Shown here in pieces: positions 27,401 to 40,196 of a stretch of DNA of 64,000 nucleotides. The position numbers and the translations under genes were made by a program. Location: contig NW_026516273.1 of assembly GCF_025602895.1 (NCBI RefSeq), positions 62,001 to 126,000 on the forward strand, in the 5' to 3' direction. The notes below the pieces were generated by a model. The model saw nothing but the letters and a program-made list of their open reading frames with translations, searched no databases and had not been told where the DNA came from. Position 1 is the first letter of the stretch; each line of letters opens with the position of its first letter. The DNA comes from Polychytrium aggregatum. Taxonomy: Eukaryota > Chytridiomycota > Chytridiomycetes > Polychytriales.

Positions 27401-30338
27401 CACCTCGACGTCCCAGAAAGCAGCAAAGGTACTCGAAGGCCTTTCCCGCAGCCGTGTCCCCGGGTCGCTCTGGAGGTCAGACAGTACCAAGTCGTCTTCA
27501 TCCAAACCCAAATCCAAGACAATCGCTGCGCCACGGGAAACGACCAGGCTCCTCTCCGCCGACCTCTCCACAAGCAAGACTGTTCTTCCAGCTCCATTTG
27601 TCCAGCCCGCCTTGTCATCTACCGGGCGCCTCAGTCCAGCGCCTTCGTTGACAGTGACCGGAGCAACTGATCCAGGAGCCCAGGCCTTGGTTCAGGAAAC
27701 ACCCGTCCAAGCCAAGCCTGCCCATTCCGTCGCTCAAACAGCTGTCCGCTCCAGCGAGCCTGTCCCCACTTCGCCGCAGCCTTCCACACTCTCTAATCAG
27801 GCCAACGCCATATCCGACTTGCTCAATCGACCCACAAGCTTGCTTCCAGTCCAGAGAAGCGCTGCTCCGCAGATTGCAACACCCAACGCTTCGGGCGGCG
27901 CGGTCGCCGATCAAGGATATGCCTTGGCCGCCACGTTGGTGTCCACATTCACAACCGCGCTGTCCACTCAGCCTCCACAGCAGCAGCAACAGGGGCAGCA
28001 GCCGATCAGTGCCTTTGGCTCGCCGACTCCGAGCTTCGACATCAACAATACCAACTCGATTGTCCTGCTGGACCCGCCGCAGATCTCGGATCTTCAAAAA
28101 CTCGAAAGCGGCCCTGATCTCCCGTCTCCGCACACGCTCAAGCGCGATCGCTCGGTCCTGCGCCGATCGAGATCCATGGGTGCGCTTTGGCTGGCGTCCG
28201 AGTGGACCCGGCAAAACACGTTCCTGTCGAGCAGCGACGATATCGAAGCAACGGTGGGTGCCTCGGGTCATTCCAAAAAGCGCCGGTCGGGCCTTCCTCT
28301 GCCGACTGGCGTGCACTCTCGAACCGTTCGCGGCGATGATATCTTCGGACGCACAGGCGCTGCGTCCACGAACGAGATGTCTGCTGTGCCTCAGCCGCTT
28401 GCCGAGATGGACAGGAACACTCTTGCGAATGTCACCCACTCCGCATCGATTGAGGATCCAGGGTTGTCGCTGGCCTGGGCCCACGCAGCGCTCGCCCGGC
28501 TTGACTCTCAGTCGGATATCCGATCGGGCCGAATTACCGAGTCCACTTTGCCGATGGAGCGCAGCCCCGGCTCAGAAACCTATATCCACACACGACCCTT
28601 GGCTCAAGTGGTCGAGGGCAGAGGCGCCACCTTCAAAGGCTCCCGCGCAAATGACCAACGAGTCGTTGCGCATCAGGCGACCACAAGTCGCTCCGAGGAG
28701 CTGTGGGACTGGGACCAATCCCTGATCAACGGGAGCATGGCGGAATCATCGGAGCGAGACGAGCGGCCTTCGTGGTCCTATGATGCCCCTGGACAAGCGC
28801 AGGCGAAGCGGTTGGACTTGCTACCGGCCCCAAATGGCGGCGCTGTGGGTTTGGTGTCGCCCCAAGCAGCCGCACCGACATCCGTCACACCACTGAGCAG
28901 CACAAAGAGCTTTCTGAAGCGCATGCTCAGCCGCTCTCGCCGAGAAGCCAATGCGAACGGTAGTGAGTCGGCACCGGATGGACAGACGCTATCCAGGGCC
29001 CGCACGGCCAACAGCAGCCGATCACCTGCGCCGATCCAAGCATCCTCCTCAAAGCCCAGCAATCCGATGGAAGCTTACCGCCCGATCCAGCTCAGTGAAA
29101 CCGTCCCAATTGTGCCCTCAACCTGGCACTTCCGAGACGACGTCACGTACCCAAGGCCAATGAAGGTCATGCCGCCGCTGGCGCAAAGCGAAGCGGAACG
29201 GCCTCAGCACGGCACGATCAAGCAGGACAAACCCGCCTATGGCTCATACAAGTCCAGTCTGCTCCGATCCAACTCGGTCGACTCGATCAAGAAGCCGCAG
29301 TCCAAGCCATTCTTGTCGTGGCTGACATGGGGGAACGCTGTGGACGGTAACTCTTCGCGCGCGTCCAGATGGAACAGCAGTCGGGCCCCGGTAGTCAAGG
29401 TTGTCAGCGAGACGACCTGGACGGCGCCCTTGTCGGCCGAGACAGCATCACCAGCAGCTTGGGGTATGCCTGAGCTTGCCGGGGCCATCATGGATGGCAC
29501 TGCCACGCGGATAATGAATGTCGGCGCGCAACTCATGGGAACTGGTGCTTCCGCCCACGAGCCACCCACCGCACAGTCTATGGATCCGCCCTCGATGGCT
29601 CCATCCGAGAGCACCAACAACGTGCTTGGCTACAACGATCCCCAGCCGATGGCTCGGCGGCCGATGCGAACCGATTCCAAGAAGCACTTTCAAACGAACA
29701 AGCGTGTCAGCACCATCAAGGCACAACGACGCCACTCCAGGATTGTTGTCAACCGACGACGGTCTCCAACGTCCAGCCTGGTGAAGGAGGGCCGGCGACG
29801 CAGCCGCCAGAGCCAGAGCCATGGCCAACGCCTCCGATCACGGCCCTCTGACAAACAGCTGCGCGGACCTCGCAGCCGAGTCTCGCACACGGCCAGCAAG
29901 GCCATGATGGAGGAGGTGATGGACGACCTTGTCGACGGAGTCATTGACGACGAGGACCGCAAGTACATGGCGCACATGTCAACGTCGTCGCTGTCCAAGG
30001 ACAGCATGCTGCTCTCGCGCGAGCTCGAGATGCAGCTGACTGGACAGAATCGCGATATCCTCGATGTGGACGAAGGCGAGTACAGTCCGGTCCCACTGAC
30101 CCGGACGCCGTCCGAGTGGCAGACCATCCAGCGACGCTTCTTTTCTGAACCTGCGTATTCGGAGCCTGCACGGTCAGCCGAGGATCTGCATGGGTACGGA
30201 CACGGGCACGGGTTCCATCCGCGCTCGAGCGAGCAGTGGGACCGCGAATGCGAGCGGATGATGTCCGGCAAGCGTGGAAACAAGACCGAGCGACGCCTGC
30301 GCAAGTGGACGTCGCTGTGGGGACGCAAGCACCGATAG
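24474..30338 (+). CDS. Very large Ser/Pro-rich, largely disordered protein, function unknown
   Basis: Two exons, 24474-24602 and 24813-30338, join in phase (GAG|gtaacg ... cccag|GCC) to give 1884 residues starting MTQRRLQTDTEPPRTD. Residues about 30-100 look helical (FNSLVTEAEHLASLLSSIR, LEQRILGLLSKVRQYRGR). The rest is mostly low-complexity: Ser/Pro/Thr stretches, an acidic DDSLDD repeat around residue 525, short Gln runs (QRQQQQQR; PPQQQQQGQQ) and many basic Ser/Arg patches (FLKRMLSRSRRE; RRHSRIVVNRRRSPTS). The C-terminus is basic and aromatic (LRKWTSLWGRK). Many SP/RxxS sites suggest phospho-regulation. It could be a cell-cortex or signalling scaffold, but no known domain is visible. Confidence 0.75.
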
Positions 30339-31220
30339 AGGGGCTGCGATAGATAGATTGATCGACCAATGGGGGGGAGGGCGCCAAGAAGGGGCAGGAT
30401 TGCTCTGTGAGCGACAGCACCCTCATTTACAGCGCACACTGGTTCTTTCAACACGCCGATATAGAGCGCCTCTGTTTCCGTATCAGGCCGCGCCGCGTCT
30501 GCTCTGAGCGAGTCGGGGCGGGGTAATGGGTCGTGGTGTGCCAGTGGCCAAGGCTGCCATGAAGCCATGAATCCATGAAGCCGTGAAGCCAGCCAGCCCC
30601 ATGGCTGCAGCCACACTCGAGCCGGCTGCAGGTCATGGGGTGAGGCCGCCTGGCCAGTCAGAAAACAGCGCGCCATCAAGGCCCAAAAGCGGACCGAATC
30701 GCCTCAAAAGGCAAGTCGGCAGCCACAACACAGACGATGACAGCGTGTGAGAGGCGTGGCGCGGGGGCGTGTGTGTGTGTGCTGGCTGTGCAACGCCGAT
30801 CAGCTTGTGGACCCACAGTGGCTGTGCTGCCAGCCGGAGCAGTGATACACAGCGCGTCTGGACGCGGGCGCGTGTGTGATGCAAGCTCGTGCACACAGTC
30901 TGTGTCGACAGCACTGTGCTGCGGTGTGCAGACACAGACAGCGGCGCAGCACACCGCACACACGGCTTACGTGCGCAGCAGCACGGCGCTGCACAGAGCA
31001 TCGCGAAATGATCGCGAATGACATGCGACCGGCCCCGGCCAATCAGCGGCCGCGCTCTCGCCCGGTCCCAGGAGCCGCCCAGGTATTTCTGTCTGGGCTC
31101 GGCCTTGCCCGCTTGGCTGTCCATCTGGCTGCCCGTCCTGCCGACACCGCCCGTGGCTCCCTCGATCGCCTTCGTCTCTGTCTCTCCTCCTCCGGCCCAT
31201 CCGCTTCGAGATTGATTGCC
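30339..31220. other. Intergenic region before the P450 gene
   Basis: No gene supported. It contains CATGAAGCC repeats (about 30555-30595), GTGTGT/CACACA tracts (30760-30960) and a CCAATCAGCGG box (about 31038) that may belong to the P450 promoter. Confidence 0.45.
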
Positions 31221-33403
31221 ATGCAAGATCTTCTCGGCAAGGTCAACGGCTATGCCGGATCCATCTCCCAGGCGCTTCGCGCTGCCTCGCCCAGGGAGCT
31301 CCTCATCTACGGCGCCCTGGCGGTCCCCGTTCTGCTCATCATTGTCTCGCTGCTCTGGAGCTCCTCCAAGTCCAACTTCAAGCAGCTTTCCTTCCTTGAG
31401 TCCATCCTCTTCCTCAAGGACGGTCAAATCAGTCCCGCCTGGGGCGATGCCGCTTGGTGCCGCGCCCTCGGCCTGAACATCCTTACCATCCTGGGCGTCG
31501 AAAAGTCCAAGTGGATCTTCAAGGTACGGCTGGCAGGCCACATGCAATTCGAGTGCAGCGGCCGTCTCTGCTGGCCGCAATCTGGCCGCTGCCTCGCTGG
31601 AATGTTGTCTGGGGCAAAACCCCGCACGCTGCCGTGGTCGCGATCGGAGGCCATCCGGCTCGCTTTGCTCTCCGCGTCGTCGCTGGACCATCCCTCGTTC
31701 ATCGATCGTGCGTCGATCATCCACGATCATCGCCTTGGGTGTGTGTTTTTCGTCTGCATCGCCATGGCTAACTCTAGCTACGCCACTCGTCGTCCAGGGT
31801 GAAGGCAAATACGTTCGTGCTCACTGGCCCACACATCTCTTGGGAGTAAGTTGCATCCGCTGGAGTGCCATTGTTTGTGGAAGTGCTCCTCATCCCCGCA
31901 CCGGTGGCGCTGGAGAGGATCGGGCCTTACTCGGTCAGATTCCGGCCAGATCACTTGAATCTGATCCGTCGACTGATGCTCCGGTGATGTTTGGCATGCC
32001 CTTTCTTCCAGCTCATGGGCGAAAACTGTGTCGCTGCCATCATCGGCGATACCCACAAGAAGCTCCGCAACCTGCTGATCAAGGCTTTTACTCCTGCGTA
32101 AGTCCTCTGGCTTGTGGCTTTGCGACATGCGCTCTGAACGATCTGAGTGCTCCGAATGCTCTGAGTGCTCTGAATGCCTCCGTACTGACACCCCTGTCCT
32201 CTACATCACAACCTGCAGCAAGCTGACTAGCATGTACCCCCTGTTCAAGCAACAGACCGAAGACTTTGTCGAGACTCTCTCGCAAGAAACGCTCAAGAAC
32301 ACGACCGGCGCCTTCCCCAACCTCCCTCTCCGTCACTTTACCTACAGAATCATCTCGACCCTGCTCGTCGGCTCCAACGCCGGCGATCTTGAGAAGCTTA
32401 TGAAGGTCCTGCCCGAGTTTGCCGTTATGATTGCCGGATACGAAGTCTGGATCCCCTACAACCTGCCCTTCACCCCCTTTGGCAAGGCCATGGCTGCCAA
32501 GAAGCGTCTCATCGTCCTTATGCAGGAGATTATCGACAATCGCCGCCAGCGCCTTGCCAGCGGCGAGGCCGAGAGTCTTGGTGAAGATGCCCTCGGTGTC
32601 CTCATCGGTGGCAAAGACGAGGATGGCAAGGTCCTGAGCGATGATATCCTTATCGACAACATGCTGTTCTTCCTGCTCGCTGGCCACGATACCACTGCCT
32701 CGAGCATCTGCTCCATCCTGCATTTCTACTGCGACGTTGCTACTGCCGAGCAGAAGGCCAAGCTGCAGGAGGAAGTCGACTCCGTCGGCGCCGACCCCAG
32801 CTACTCTACTCTGATGGGCCTGCCTTACCTCGATGGATTCATCAAGGAGTCGATGCGTCTCTTGCCTGCTGCCGTCGGCAACCTCCGCTCCACGACCGAG
32901 GACGTCATCGTCCCCAACAGCAAGGGCCAGCAGGTTGAAATCAAGAAGGGATCCTGGATGATCTTTATCGCCAAGGCCATTGGCCAGAACCCGGCCATCT
33001 TCCCGGAGCCACAGCGGTTTGACCCCGAACGCTTCATTGGCGACAACCCTGTTGATCGCCAGCACCCGTTTGCCTATGTCGTCTTTGGCGGTGGCAACCG
33101 TCTCTGCATCGGAATGCTCCTGGCCAAGCTCGAGGTGAGCGCTGCGTGACTCGCCGACGGCTGCTTGGCTGTTTCGCTGCTTGCATATCCCACTGCAGGC
33201 GTGAGCGGACTGTGTCTTGCCGCCCGCTGAGCTGACTCTGCGTGCTGGATCTTGGATTTTCGCTTCTGCAGATGAAACTGTTTGTTCACCAGACCCTCTT
33301 CAACTACACCGTCGAGCGCAAGACCAAGGAGCTGAAGAAGGGATTCATTCCTCTGACCTTCAAGGAGCCCCGAGTCGTCATCCGACCAAAGACCACCGCT
33401 TAA
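31221..33403 (+). CDS. Cytochrome P450 monooxygenase, microsomal
   Basis: Six exons join in phase: 31221-31523, 31559-31675, 31798-31845, 32012-32097, 32219-33134, 33272-33403, giving 533 residues. The N-terminus has a membrane anchor (LIYGALAVPVLLIIVSLLW). Canonical P450 motifs follow: I-helix AGHDTT (339-344), K-helix ESMR (Glu395, Arg398), a PERF-type DPERF, and the haem loop FGGGNRLCIG with Cys481 as haem ligand. The early part (WGKTPHAAVVAIGG, YVRAHWPTHLLG, THKKLRNLLIKAF) and haem loop resemble the CYP26/CYP120-like group that acts on isoprenoid or sterol-like substrates, but the substrate cannot be read from sequence. The second exon's ends (cag|CGG; CGC|gtcgtc) are the least certain joins. 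Confidence 0.92.
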
Positions 33404-33875
33404 ATTGGCGGTTCCCCCCACCGAACAAATCAGCTCTGTGGGAGGGCAAATCGTCGCTGAACTTGCACATCGCCTCCCCCCACCACCAGCTTCCCCCCCG
33501 CCATTGTACATCTCCCGCCTTGTTTGCGTACTCTTTCGTGCGCCTTGTTTTGCCCCCCGTCTGGGACCGATATCGTACATGCGTGTGCCATACTCAACGG
33601 CCTCTGCTATCTGCTCTGAATAGAGACCTCGAGACATTCCCCCCCAACCCGCCCGATGTACTGTGTTTTTTTGGGGGGGGGCCATGCTTCTTTTGCGCCG
33701 CTGCTGGAACGAGAGGCGGTGTCGTGGATACATTTGTCCTTCTCCTTTTCGCCGAACTCGTTTCGCAGCGTCGCACAGAGCGACAACCAGCGGCGGAACA
33801 TCGCCCCTCGATAAAAAGATGCTCCTTCGCCCCGCTTCCTCTCGCTCACAGCCCCCCCCCTCCGCTCTAATCGAC
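33404..33875. other. Intergenic region between P450 and GH5 genes
   Basis: C-rich runs (CCCCCCC at about 33480 and 33850) and a G-run at 33672-33681. It carries the P450 3' UTR and GH5 promoter. No gene seen. Confidence 0.45.
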
Positions 33876-36547
33876 ATGGCTCCGGCTTGGTGCAAGCTCG
33901 CGGCTGCCTTGATGGCAGCGACCTCGTTCGTCTCGGCCACGACGGGATTCCAACACTTTGTCACCCGCTCGAACGGCAGCCTCTATGATGGCAGCAGCAA
34001 GTTCAAGTTTGTGTCCTTCAACATCCCCGACATGCTGCAGCTCGAGAGTAAGTGGCTGCTGCGAAGCGAACAGAGTCGCTGCGTGTGCAGTGTGCGGCGA
34101 TATCCCTCGAGCACCTTTATGCATGTCGAGCCCACTTCCGCTGTCGCTGTCGCTGCGACAGACCTCCTGTCCTCGCCATGTCCGGTCCCATTCTCCTCCG
34201 CCTCTGACCCTCTCGTTGGCTCCCCTCCTGCCTCTCCAGCCAGACTCCCCGGCACCCTCGTTGCTCCCAACGACTTTGAGATCCACGATGCGCTGCAGAG
34301 CATTGCGCTGATGAACGGCAAGGTTGCCAGAACGTATACCTTCAGCGTCTGCTGCAACAACCCATCGGACGACCCCTCGACCTATCACATCTCGGCCAAC
34401 GGCGTCTACAGCCACGGTAATGCTCAACCCACATTGTTCCTGTGCTGCTGGCCTGCTGCTCCTCGATCGTTGTACTGATCCGCCCATTCGCCGACATGAT
34501 TTCCCCTCCCCTCTAGCAATGTTCAACGCAACCGACCGTCTGCTCTACTGGGCCAACAAACTGCAGGTCCGCCTGATCATCCCCATGATCAACAACTGGG
34601 AGTACCACGGCGGTGTCCAGGCCTTTGCCAAGCTGGTGCTTGGTGCCCAGGCTGCCAACTTTGACTACTACGACGCCTTCTTCAACAACGAGACGGTCAT
34701 CAAGGCCTACCTGAACTTTGTCAAGTACGTTCTGAACCGCACCAACCCTTATACCGGTGTTCAATACAAGAACGACAAGGCCATCTTGGCATGGGAGATC
34801 GGAAACGAGCTTGGAGGATGGACCTGGGACAACATGACGGTACGTACCCGATACAGGCCGGTTGCCTCTGGAGGCTTCTCGATGAGTTAGCGAAGACGAC
34901 AATGCCCCACCCATCTGGATACGTGGCCGTCATCGCATCTGCTGCTGCTGGAGACCGATTCTCTTCTGAATCGCCCGATCGTTATCGCGCAGGTCCCGCC
35001 CGCGTGGATCGAGCGAGTCGCCACCTTCATCAAGCAAAACGACCCCAAGCATCTCGTCAAGGAGCCCCATATTATCCACAATACCCGCTGGGCCGAGTTC
35101 CAGGCCAATGGCTTGCTCACCTACAAGGATATCGATCGTGAGTTTGAGGCCGCAGCATACACGAGAATGGGTTGTCTGCACGGACTCTAATTCTTGCAGC
35201 CACCCCATGGCCATCTCGATTGGCATTCATGCACCAGGGAGCATGGCTCTCCTCGTACACGTAGCTAACTCGATGGTCTGTGTGTATTTCTGTGACGCAG
35301 TGTACGGACGCCACTACTACTGGGGCTCTTCGGTAATGACCGGTCACTCGTGAACCGCACCATCGCAGCGAGGCAATGCATCCGCGAATGGAATGGCGCA
35401 CAGAATATCGAGTGCGTCGCTCCGTTCTCGAGGCACTTGAAATGTTGTGGACTAAGTCGCCCGTTTGTTCATACCATATTTGCAGACTGGCAGCGGCATG
35501 AAGTCCGATCTCATCTTTGACTCGAGCAGCCTCAAGGCCGCCGCCCCCACCAAGGTCTTTGTGGCTACCGAGTTTGGATTCGTCAACTCAACCGAGTACA
35601 CCAATTTCCTCAACGAAATCGTGGCGAGCCCCAATGTCACTGGAGGTGAGGATAAGGACAGTCCCCTCGGTCGCCCATAAGCATGGCGCGCAACACAGGC
35701 AGCCACTTTCGTGAAGAGTTCTGTTGCTGCGGCTGTGCCTCTTGCATCTTTACATTACTCTGTCGCTGTGCGTGCATGCGCCCTGTGTTCACTCAATGCC
35801 ACCGACTCTGACTCTCTGCCTGCCTCTGCTCGCCCCAGCCCTGGCCTGGAGTCTGCGCTACCGGTCCCGAAACGGAGGTTTCTACACCCACAGCGAGGGA
35901 AACGGATACTTTTCGTACCACTTCCCGGGCTTCCCCTATCCCACCAACCAAACCGACGTCGTCAATTGGAGCCCCGACACCTATGAGCCCGACTTTGTCA
36001 AGACCATGATCCAGAGTGCCGCCAAGGCCGCAGGAACGTCTGTCGCGAGCTACACGATCACCGTGGCTCCTCAGGTCTTCACAAACTCCACCAAGGGCAC
36101 GGGTCAAATTGCGCTCTCCTGGACAGGCAGCGCCGGTGCCGCTTCTTATAACGTCATTCGAAACGGAGTATCCATTGCCAAGAGCGTCTCGGACGGTGTT
36201 CCCGCCACCACGGACGGCAGCTGGAAGGTCCTGTATGCTGACAAGAATGTCAAGTGCGGCCAGGCGGTAAGGATCCGATGGGGAGGATCCGATGGGGAGG
36301 ATGTGGTGGGCGTTGGCGGAATATGCAGATACCAGGATGCGAGATCAAGCCGAACAAGGCGGCTGGATTCAGCAAGTGGGATTGGAGCATCATCCCTGTC
36401 GTGACGACAGCCCAGAGCCGATTGACCCGACTCTCACTTTGCCTTCACCCTTCCTTCATCCAGTACAAGTACGCAGTTACCCCCTGCAACTCCGTCAGCA
36501 CCTGCGGCCCGATCTCCACCACAGTCTCCGCGACCCTCCCCTGTTGA
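33876..36547 (+). CDS. Secreted glycoside hydrolase family 5 enzyme (mannanase-like) with C-terminal Fn3-like region
   Basis: Eight exons join in phase: 33876-34047, 34240-34416, 34517-34839, 34993-35137, 35301-35332, 35486-35645, 35839-36266, 36464-36547, giving 506 residues. A signal peptide (CKLAAALMAATSFVSA) starts it. The GH5 barrel is recognised from FEIHDALQSIALMNGKVART, VRLIIPMINNW, the acid/base site AWEIGNELGG (Glu214), YGRHYYW and the nucleophile strand VFVATEFGFV (Glu312). This pattern fits fungal GH5 endo-beta-1,4-mannosidases. About 100 C-terminal residues (IALSWTGSAGAASYNVIRNG ... YKYAVTPCN) look like a fibronectin III-type module. Several N-x-S/T sites suit a secreted glycoprotein. 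It probably degrades plant or algal mannan; exact specificity is inferred. Confidence 0.9.
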
Positions 36548-37136
36548 GCAGCTGCAGTTGCCATGCGCTTTCCCGCCTCGTCGCCCCGATAGGCGAGGGC
36601 GGTCCTTGATAAACTTTTCACCCCACGCCCTGATTACAGTGCTACCCAAATATCAAGAGCCTCAATTTATGCCGACCACAAAAATGCAAACTATCGGCTA
36701 CCCAATTGCTTACGAATACAAAACAGCCTTTCCTCAATACAGATCCTTCGAACGTAAATGACAGCCAGATATATATCGTGGTTGAGGGCGAGGCTCGCTG
36801 AGCCATTACACACACCACTGTTGCAATGACCCGTTACGTGCCGCACATTGCCCATTGCCCATTGCCCATTGCCCATTGCCCATTGCCCATTGCCCATTGC
36901 TCGTTGCCCATTGCACATTGCGCATTGCACATCGAACCTCTCTGTCGGGCGAACCGGATGCTGGCTCGCTCCTGCTGCGCACGTCTCCCATTCGCTGCCG
37001 CGGCGATTTCTTTTTTTCTTGGTGTTGACCGGGATGCTGGCCGGCCGGTGTGCTCCTCCGACCACACCCACATCGCACAGCTGCAGTGGCCCTTGCGAGC
37101 AACCAGCAGAGCCTGAGCACCCAAGGTCGAGACGTC
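36548..37136. other. Intergenic region with a 7-base minisatellite
   Basis: Between the GH5 and SET genes. It contains the CCCATTG array. No gene seen. Confidence 0.5.
36844..36932 (+). repeat. CCCATTG minisatellite
   Basis: About twelve tandem copies of the 7-base unit CCCATTG. The first seven or so are perfect, and the last five degenerate to GCTCGTTG, GCACATTG and GCGCATTG. There are no unique spacers, so it is not a CRISPR array. It lies about 200 bases before the SET gene. Confidence 0.95.
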
Positions 37137-39634
37137 ATGGCCAACAAGAAGAAAAAGTCTGCCAAGAAGCCTCCGGCAGCCATGGCCGCATCCAGCGGCT
37201 CCGCGGCCCCAGGCCCAACCCTCGAGGATGCCAACCGCTCCCTGGCGATTCTGCTTCAGTGGATGGATGGCAACGGCATCAAAATCGACCACGATCTGAT
37301 CGAGATCCAGACGTATCTGAGACCAGGGGGATTTTGCTTCCGAGTCGTCGCGAAGCAAGATCTGGATTACGACATGACTGGTAAGGGGCGGGATGATGCT
37401 GTGCGGCGATGTTTCCCTGAATGACACACCGGACGATGTCATGTATCTCGAAGCGAGACTATGGACAAGCGCAACAGCCGAATGGCGCATTCTCTACGAA
37501 TCTAGCATGCGGGCAAAACCATTCACCGGACCGGGCTTGATCAATGCCAAGCGCAGCGGCTCATCCCACTCCTACCTGTTTCTTATCCTGGCCGCCAAGT
37601 CTGCACGATTCCGAAGGAGGCGATCCTCTCTTGGCAAAACTGTGGCATTGCCGATATCCTGGGTGAGTGCGAGCACATGTCGCCTCGTCCTACATCCCAT
37701 CAAAAGCCATGGCCGAGACTTGCTCTGACCGTGCCCATTCCACTCCATTCCACTTCATTCCCGCTCGCCGCTTCCGAATGCGTTTTCAGAGCCCCATCAT
37801 GATGTGCCCGACAAAATGAAGCTTGTCCTTGCCATCATGTTTGAACAGTCTCAGGGAGAAAAGTCGCCCTGGTGGGGCTATCTTCAATCGCTTCCTGTCT
37901 TCGAGCCGATTCCCCTTCTCTGGCCCGCGGACGACGTCAAGGAACTTACTGCCTTCTATCCCCATGACCAAACCCAGGTAGAGATTGAATGAGCCATGGA
38001 TATATTAGCAGTGAGAGCAGCCACTTCTATCGGCGCCGCGACTGACCATCTATCGCCCAAACTGGTTAGGATGTGGTTCTGGGCAGACTCGAGCAGCACC
38101 TGCAGCCCATCTTGCAGGCGCATCCGACCATCTTTGCTCCAGCCGAATTCTTCTCGATGGAGCGGTCGCTTTCTATTGCCTCTCTCATCAAATCGCGGGC
38201 CTTTGAGGTCGACGACTATCACGGTGACTCGATGGTTCCGCTCGCGGATCTCTTCAACCACAAATCCGGTGCCGAGAACGTCCGCATCCACGCCGATCGC
38301 GATGTTTGTGTCTTCTGCGGCAGCAACGGAGGCTGCGAGTGCGAAGATATAGACGCCAGTAAAAGCGAAGGCGAGTATGAGGGAGCCATGGACGAAGAAT
38401 GGGAGGACGTCGACGACACGGCTGACGACATGGCCGATGACATGACCGATGACGTGGTTGATGAAGAAGCCGAGGGAAACGACGAAGATGCAGACGACGC
38501 CGATGGGGACCGCTCCGAGGATGGTCGCAGCGTCGATCAGGACTCGGATGTCTGCCCATCCGAACTCGACGACCCAGACAATCCGCTCGAGGAGTTTGTC
38601 GACAGCCTTGAGATGATCGTTGTAAATCCGTGCGCCAAGGGCGACGAAGTATTCAACACCTATGGCGATATAAGCAACGGTGAGCTTCTGCTCAATTACG
38701 GCTTTGTGGAAGCCAACAATCCATTTGACGCCATGCACGTCGAGCTGGACGATATCGTCAAGGGATTCTCGGACCGACTCAGCGATGCAGATGCGAGAGC
38801 CCGCGTCCTTTGGTGGTTTGCCAAGCGCGCTGCGTTCAAAGATATCCTCTTTGGACCTGACGACTGCCACGATGAGGACTGCGGCTGCGGCCACGATCAC
38901 GACGACGACCCTCACGACCACCATGGCAGCCACGACCATGATCATTGTGGCGGGGAATGCGAGGATGAATGCAATGACGACGACAGCGATGACGAGGATG
39001 AGTTCGGTGGGCACGAATCGGACAAGCCGTTCACGTTCAATGTCGACGGCCATGCCAGCATCGACTTTATCGTTGTGGTCTCGCTCTTGATGCTCGACAA
39101 GAGTACATTCAAGATGTGCCACGATTCTCCCGACGTTGCTGCCCAGTTTGTCGCAGAGATTGTGGATCGAGGACCTACCCTCACGGATGCTCAGCCGAGC
39201 ATAAAATCGCCGGGTTCGGGCAAGAAGAAAGGCAAGAGCCAGGCCGACAAGATGGCAACGGCTGTGAGGCTGAAGCTGGCGGGCTTTGCGCGACGAAGTC
39301 TGGAGCAGTTTCCTTCTCGGTTCGAAGAGGATGGACGAATTCTAAAAACCCTGGTGAGTTGCAGGCTGACGTTTCCTCGGTAGAGATGGGTATCTATGCT
39401 GTATGCCGTTTTCGAGTACTTTGCGAGACCCTGGTCGCCTTAGTCAAGAGCTCGGAACGGTTCACATATCTGCGGAATCGAGGTCCGATTGGATCGAGGT
39501 CGCCCTGGAGCTAACCTGCGCCTTGACCATCCGGACTTGCTCAGGGCGACAAAGTATCAAACCGGCGCTGGATCCTGATGCACCGCATGGGCAGCCGACA
39601 AATCCTGGGTGCTGCTTTGAAGAACTACAGCTGA
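37137..39634 (+). CDS. SET-domain lysine methyltransferase (RKM4/SETD6-like)
   Basis: Five exons join in phase: 37137-37380, 37600-37662, 37790-37977, 38070-39353, 39545-39634, giving 622 residues. The N-terminus is Lys-rich (ANKKKKSAKKPP). The SET region shows CTIPKEAILSW, a W-x-GYLQSLP segment, the SAM-binding MVPLADLFNH (about 220-229) and the catalytic-Tyr segment FNTYGDISNGELLLNYGFV (about 360). This split-SET plus Rubisco-LSMT-type C-terminal layout is that of ribosomal-protein methyltransferases and SETD6, which methylate lysines of non-histone proteins. Two insertions are unusual: an acidic D/E-rich stretch inside the SET domain (about 240-340), and a His/Asp/Cys-rich stretch (about 431-478). 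The exact substrate is unknown. Confidence 0.88.
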
Positions 39635-40196
39635 TCTCTGGGCTCGAAATTGGCTGGACTGGGCGGACCCGAGGTGCTCTGGCAAAGTGATGCGAGGGTG
39701 GCGCAATTCCGCTCGTGCCGGAGGACCTGGCAAGAGCAATGTGAACGCAATGAGGTCTGAAAGCCATCAGCGCAGAATGGCTATCGCATATTCTCTGAAC
39801 CAAATGGTCTCAATATACTCTGACGAGCCAAGAGGAACGGAGGTGGACGTTGGGATAAATATAGCACTGTTGGTTGTCTGCCGCATCCGACAAGTTCGGT
39901 ACACGACCGTCATTTCACCATCACATTCATCCCTGCCCCACACACATCGCTGACTCACCACACACACACATGCCAGCCATCCCGGCATTCCGAGTCGAAT
40001 GCGCTGGATCGATCCGGCGCGCCTGCCCAACAACGTTTCCAGCCGCACCACAACCGATCGGTGTCGTTCAACATCGATCATCATCAATCAACATCGAGAG
40101 CCGCTGTCCAGCCCGCCAGACTGCCTGCTCAGAGCCCGGCCTCTACCGCTGATACTCTCCAAATCGATCGATCCAGCAGCACATATCAACCCAGCC
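39635..40196. other. Intergenic region before SLU7
   Basis: CACACA tracts (about 39940-39970) and ATCGATC-rich sequence precede the SLU7 start. No gene supported. Confidence 0.45.

Noticed and set aside
36826-37116. Open frames across the CCCATTG array, and the idea of a CRISPR array
   Set aside because: Units are 7 bases and contiguous, with no unique spacers, in a eukaryotic intergenic region.
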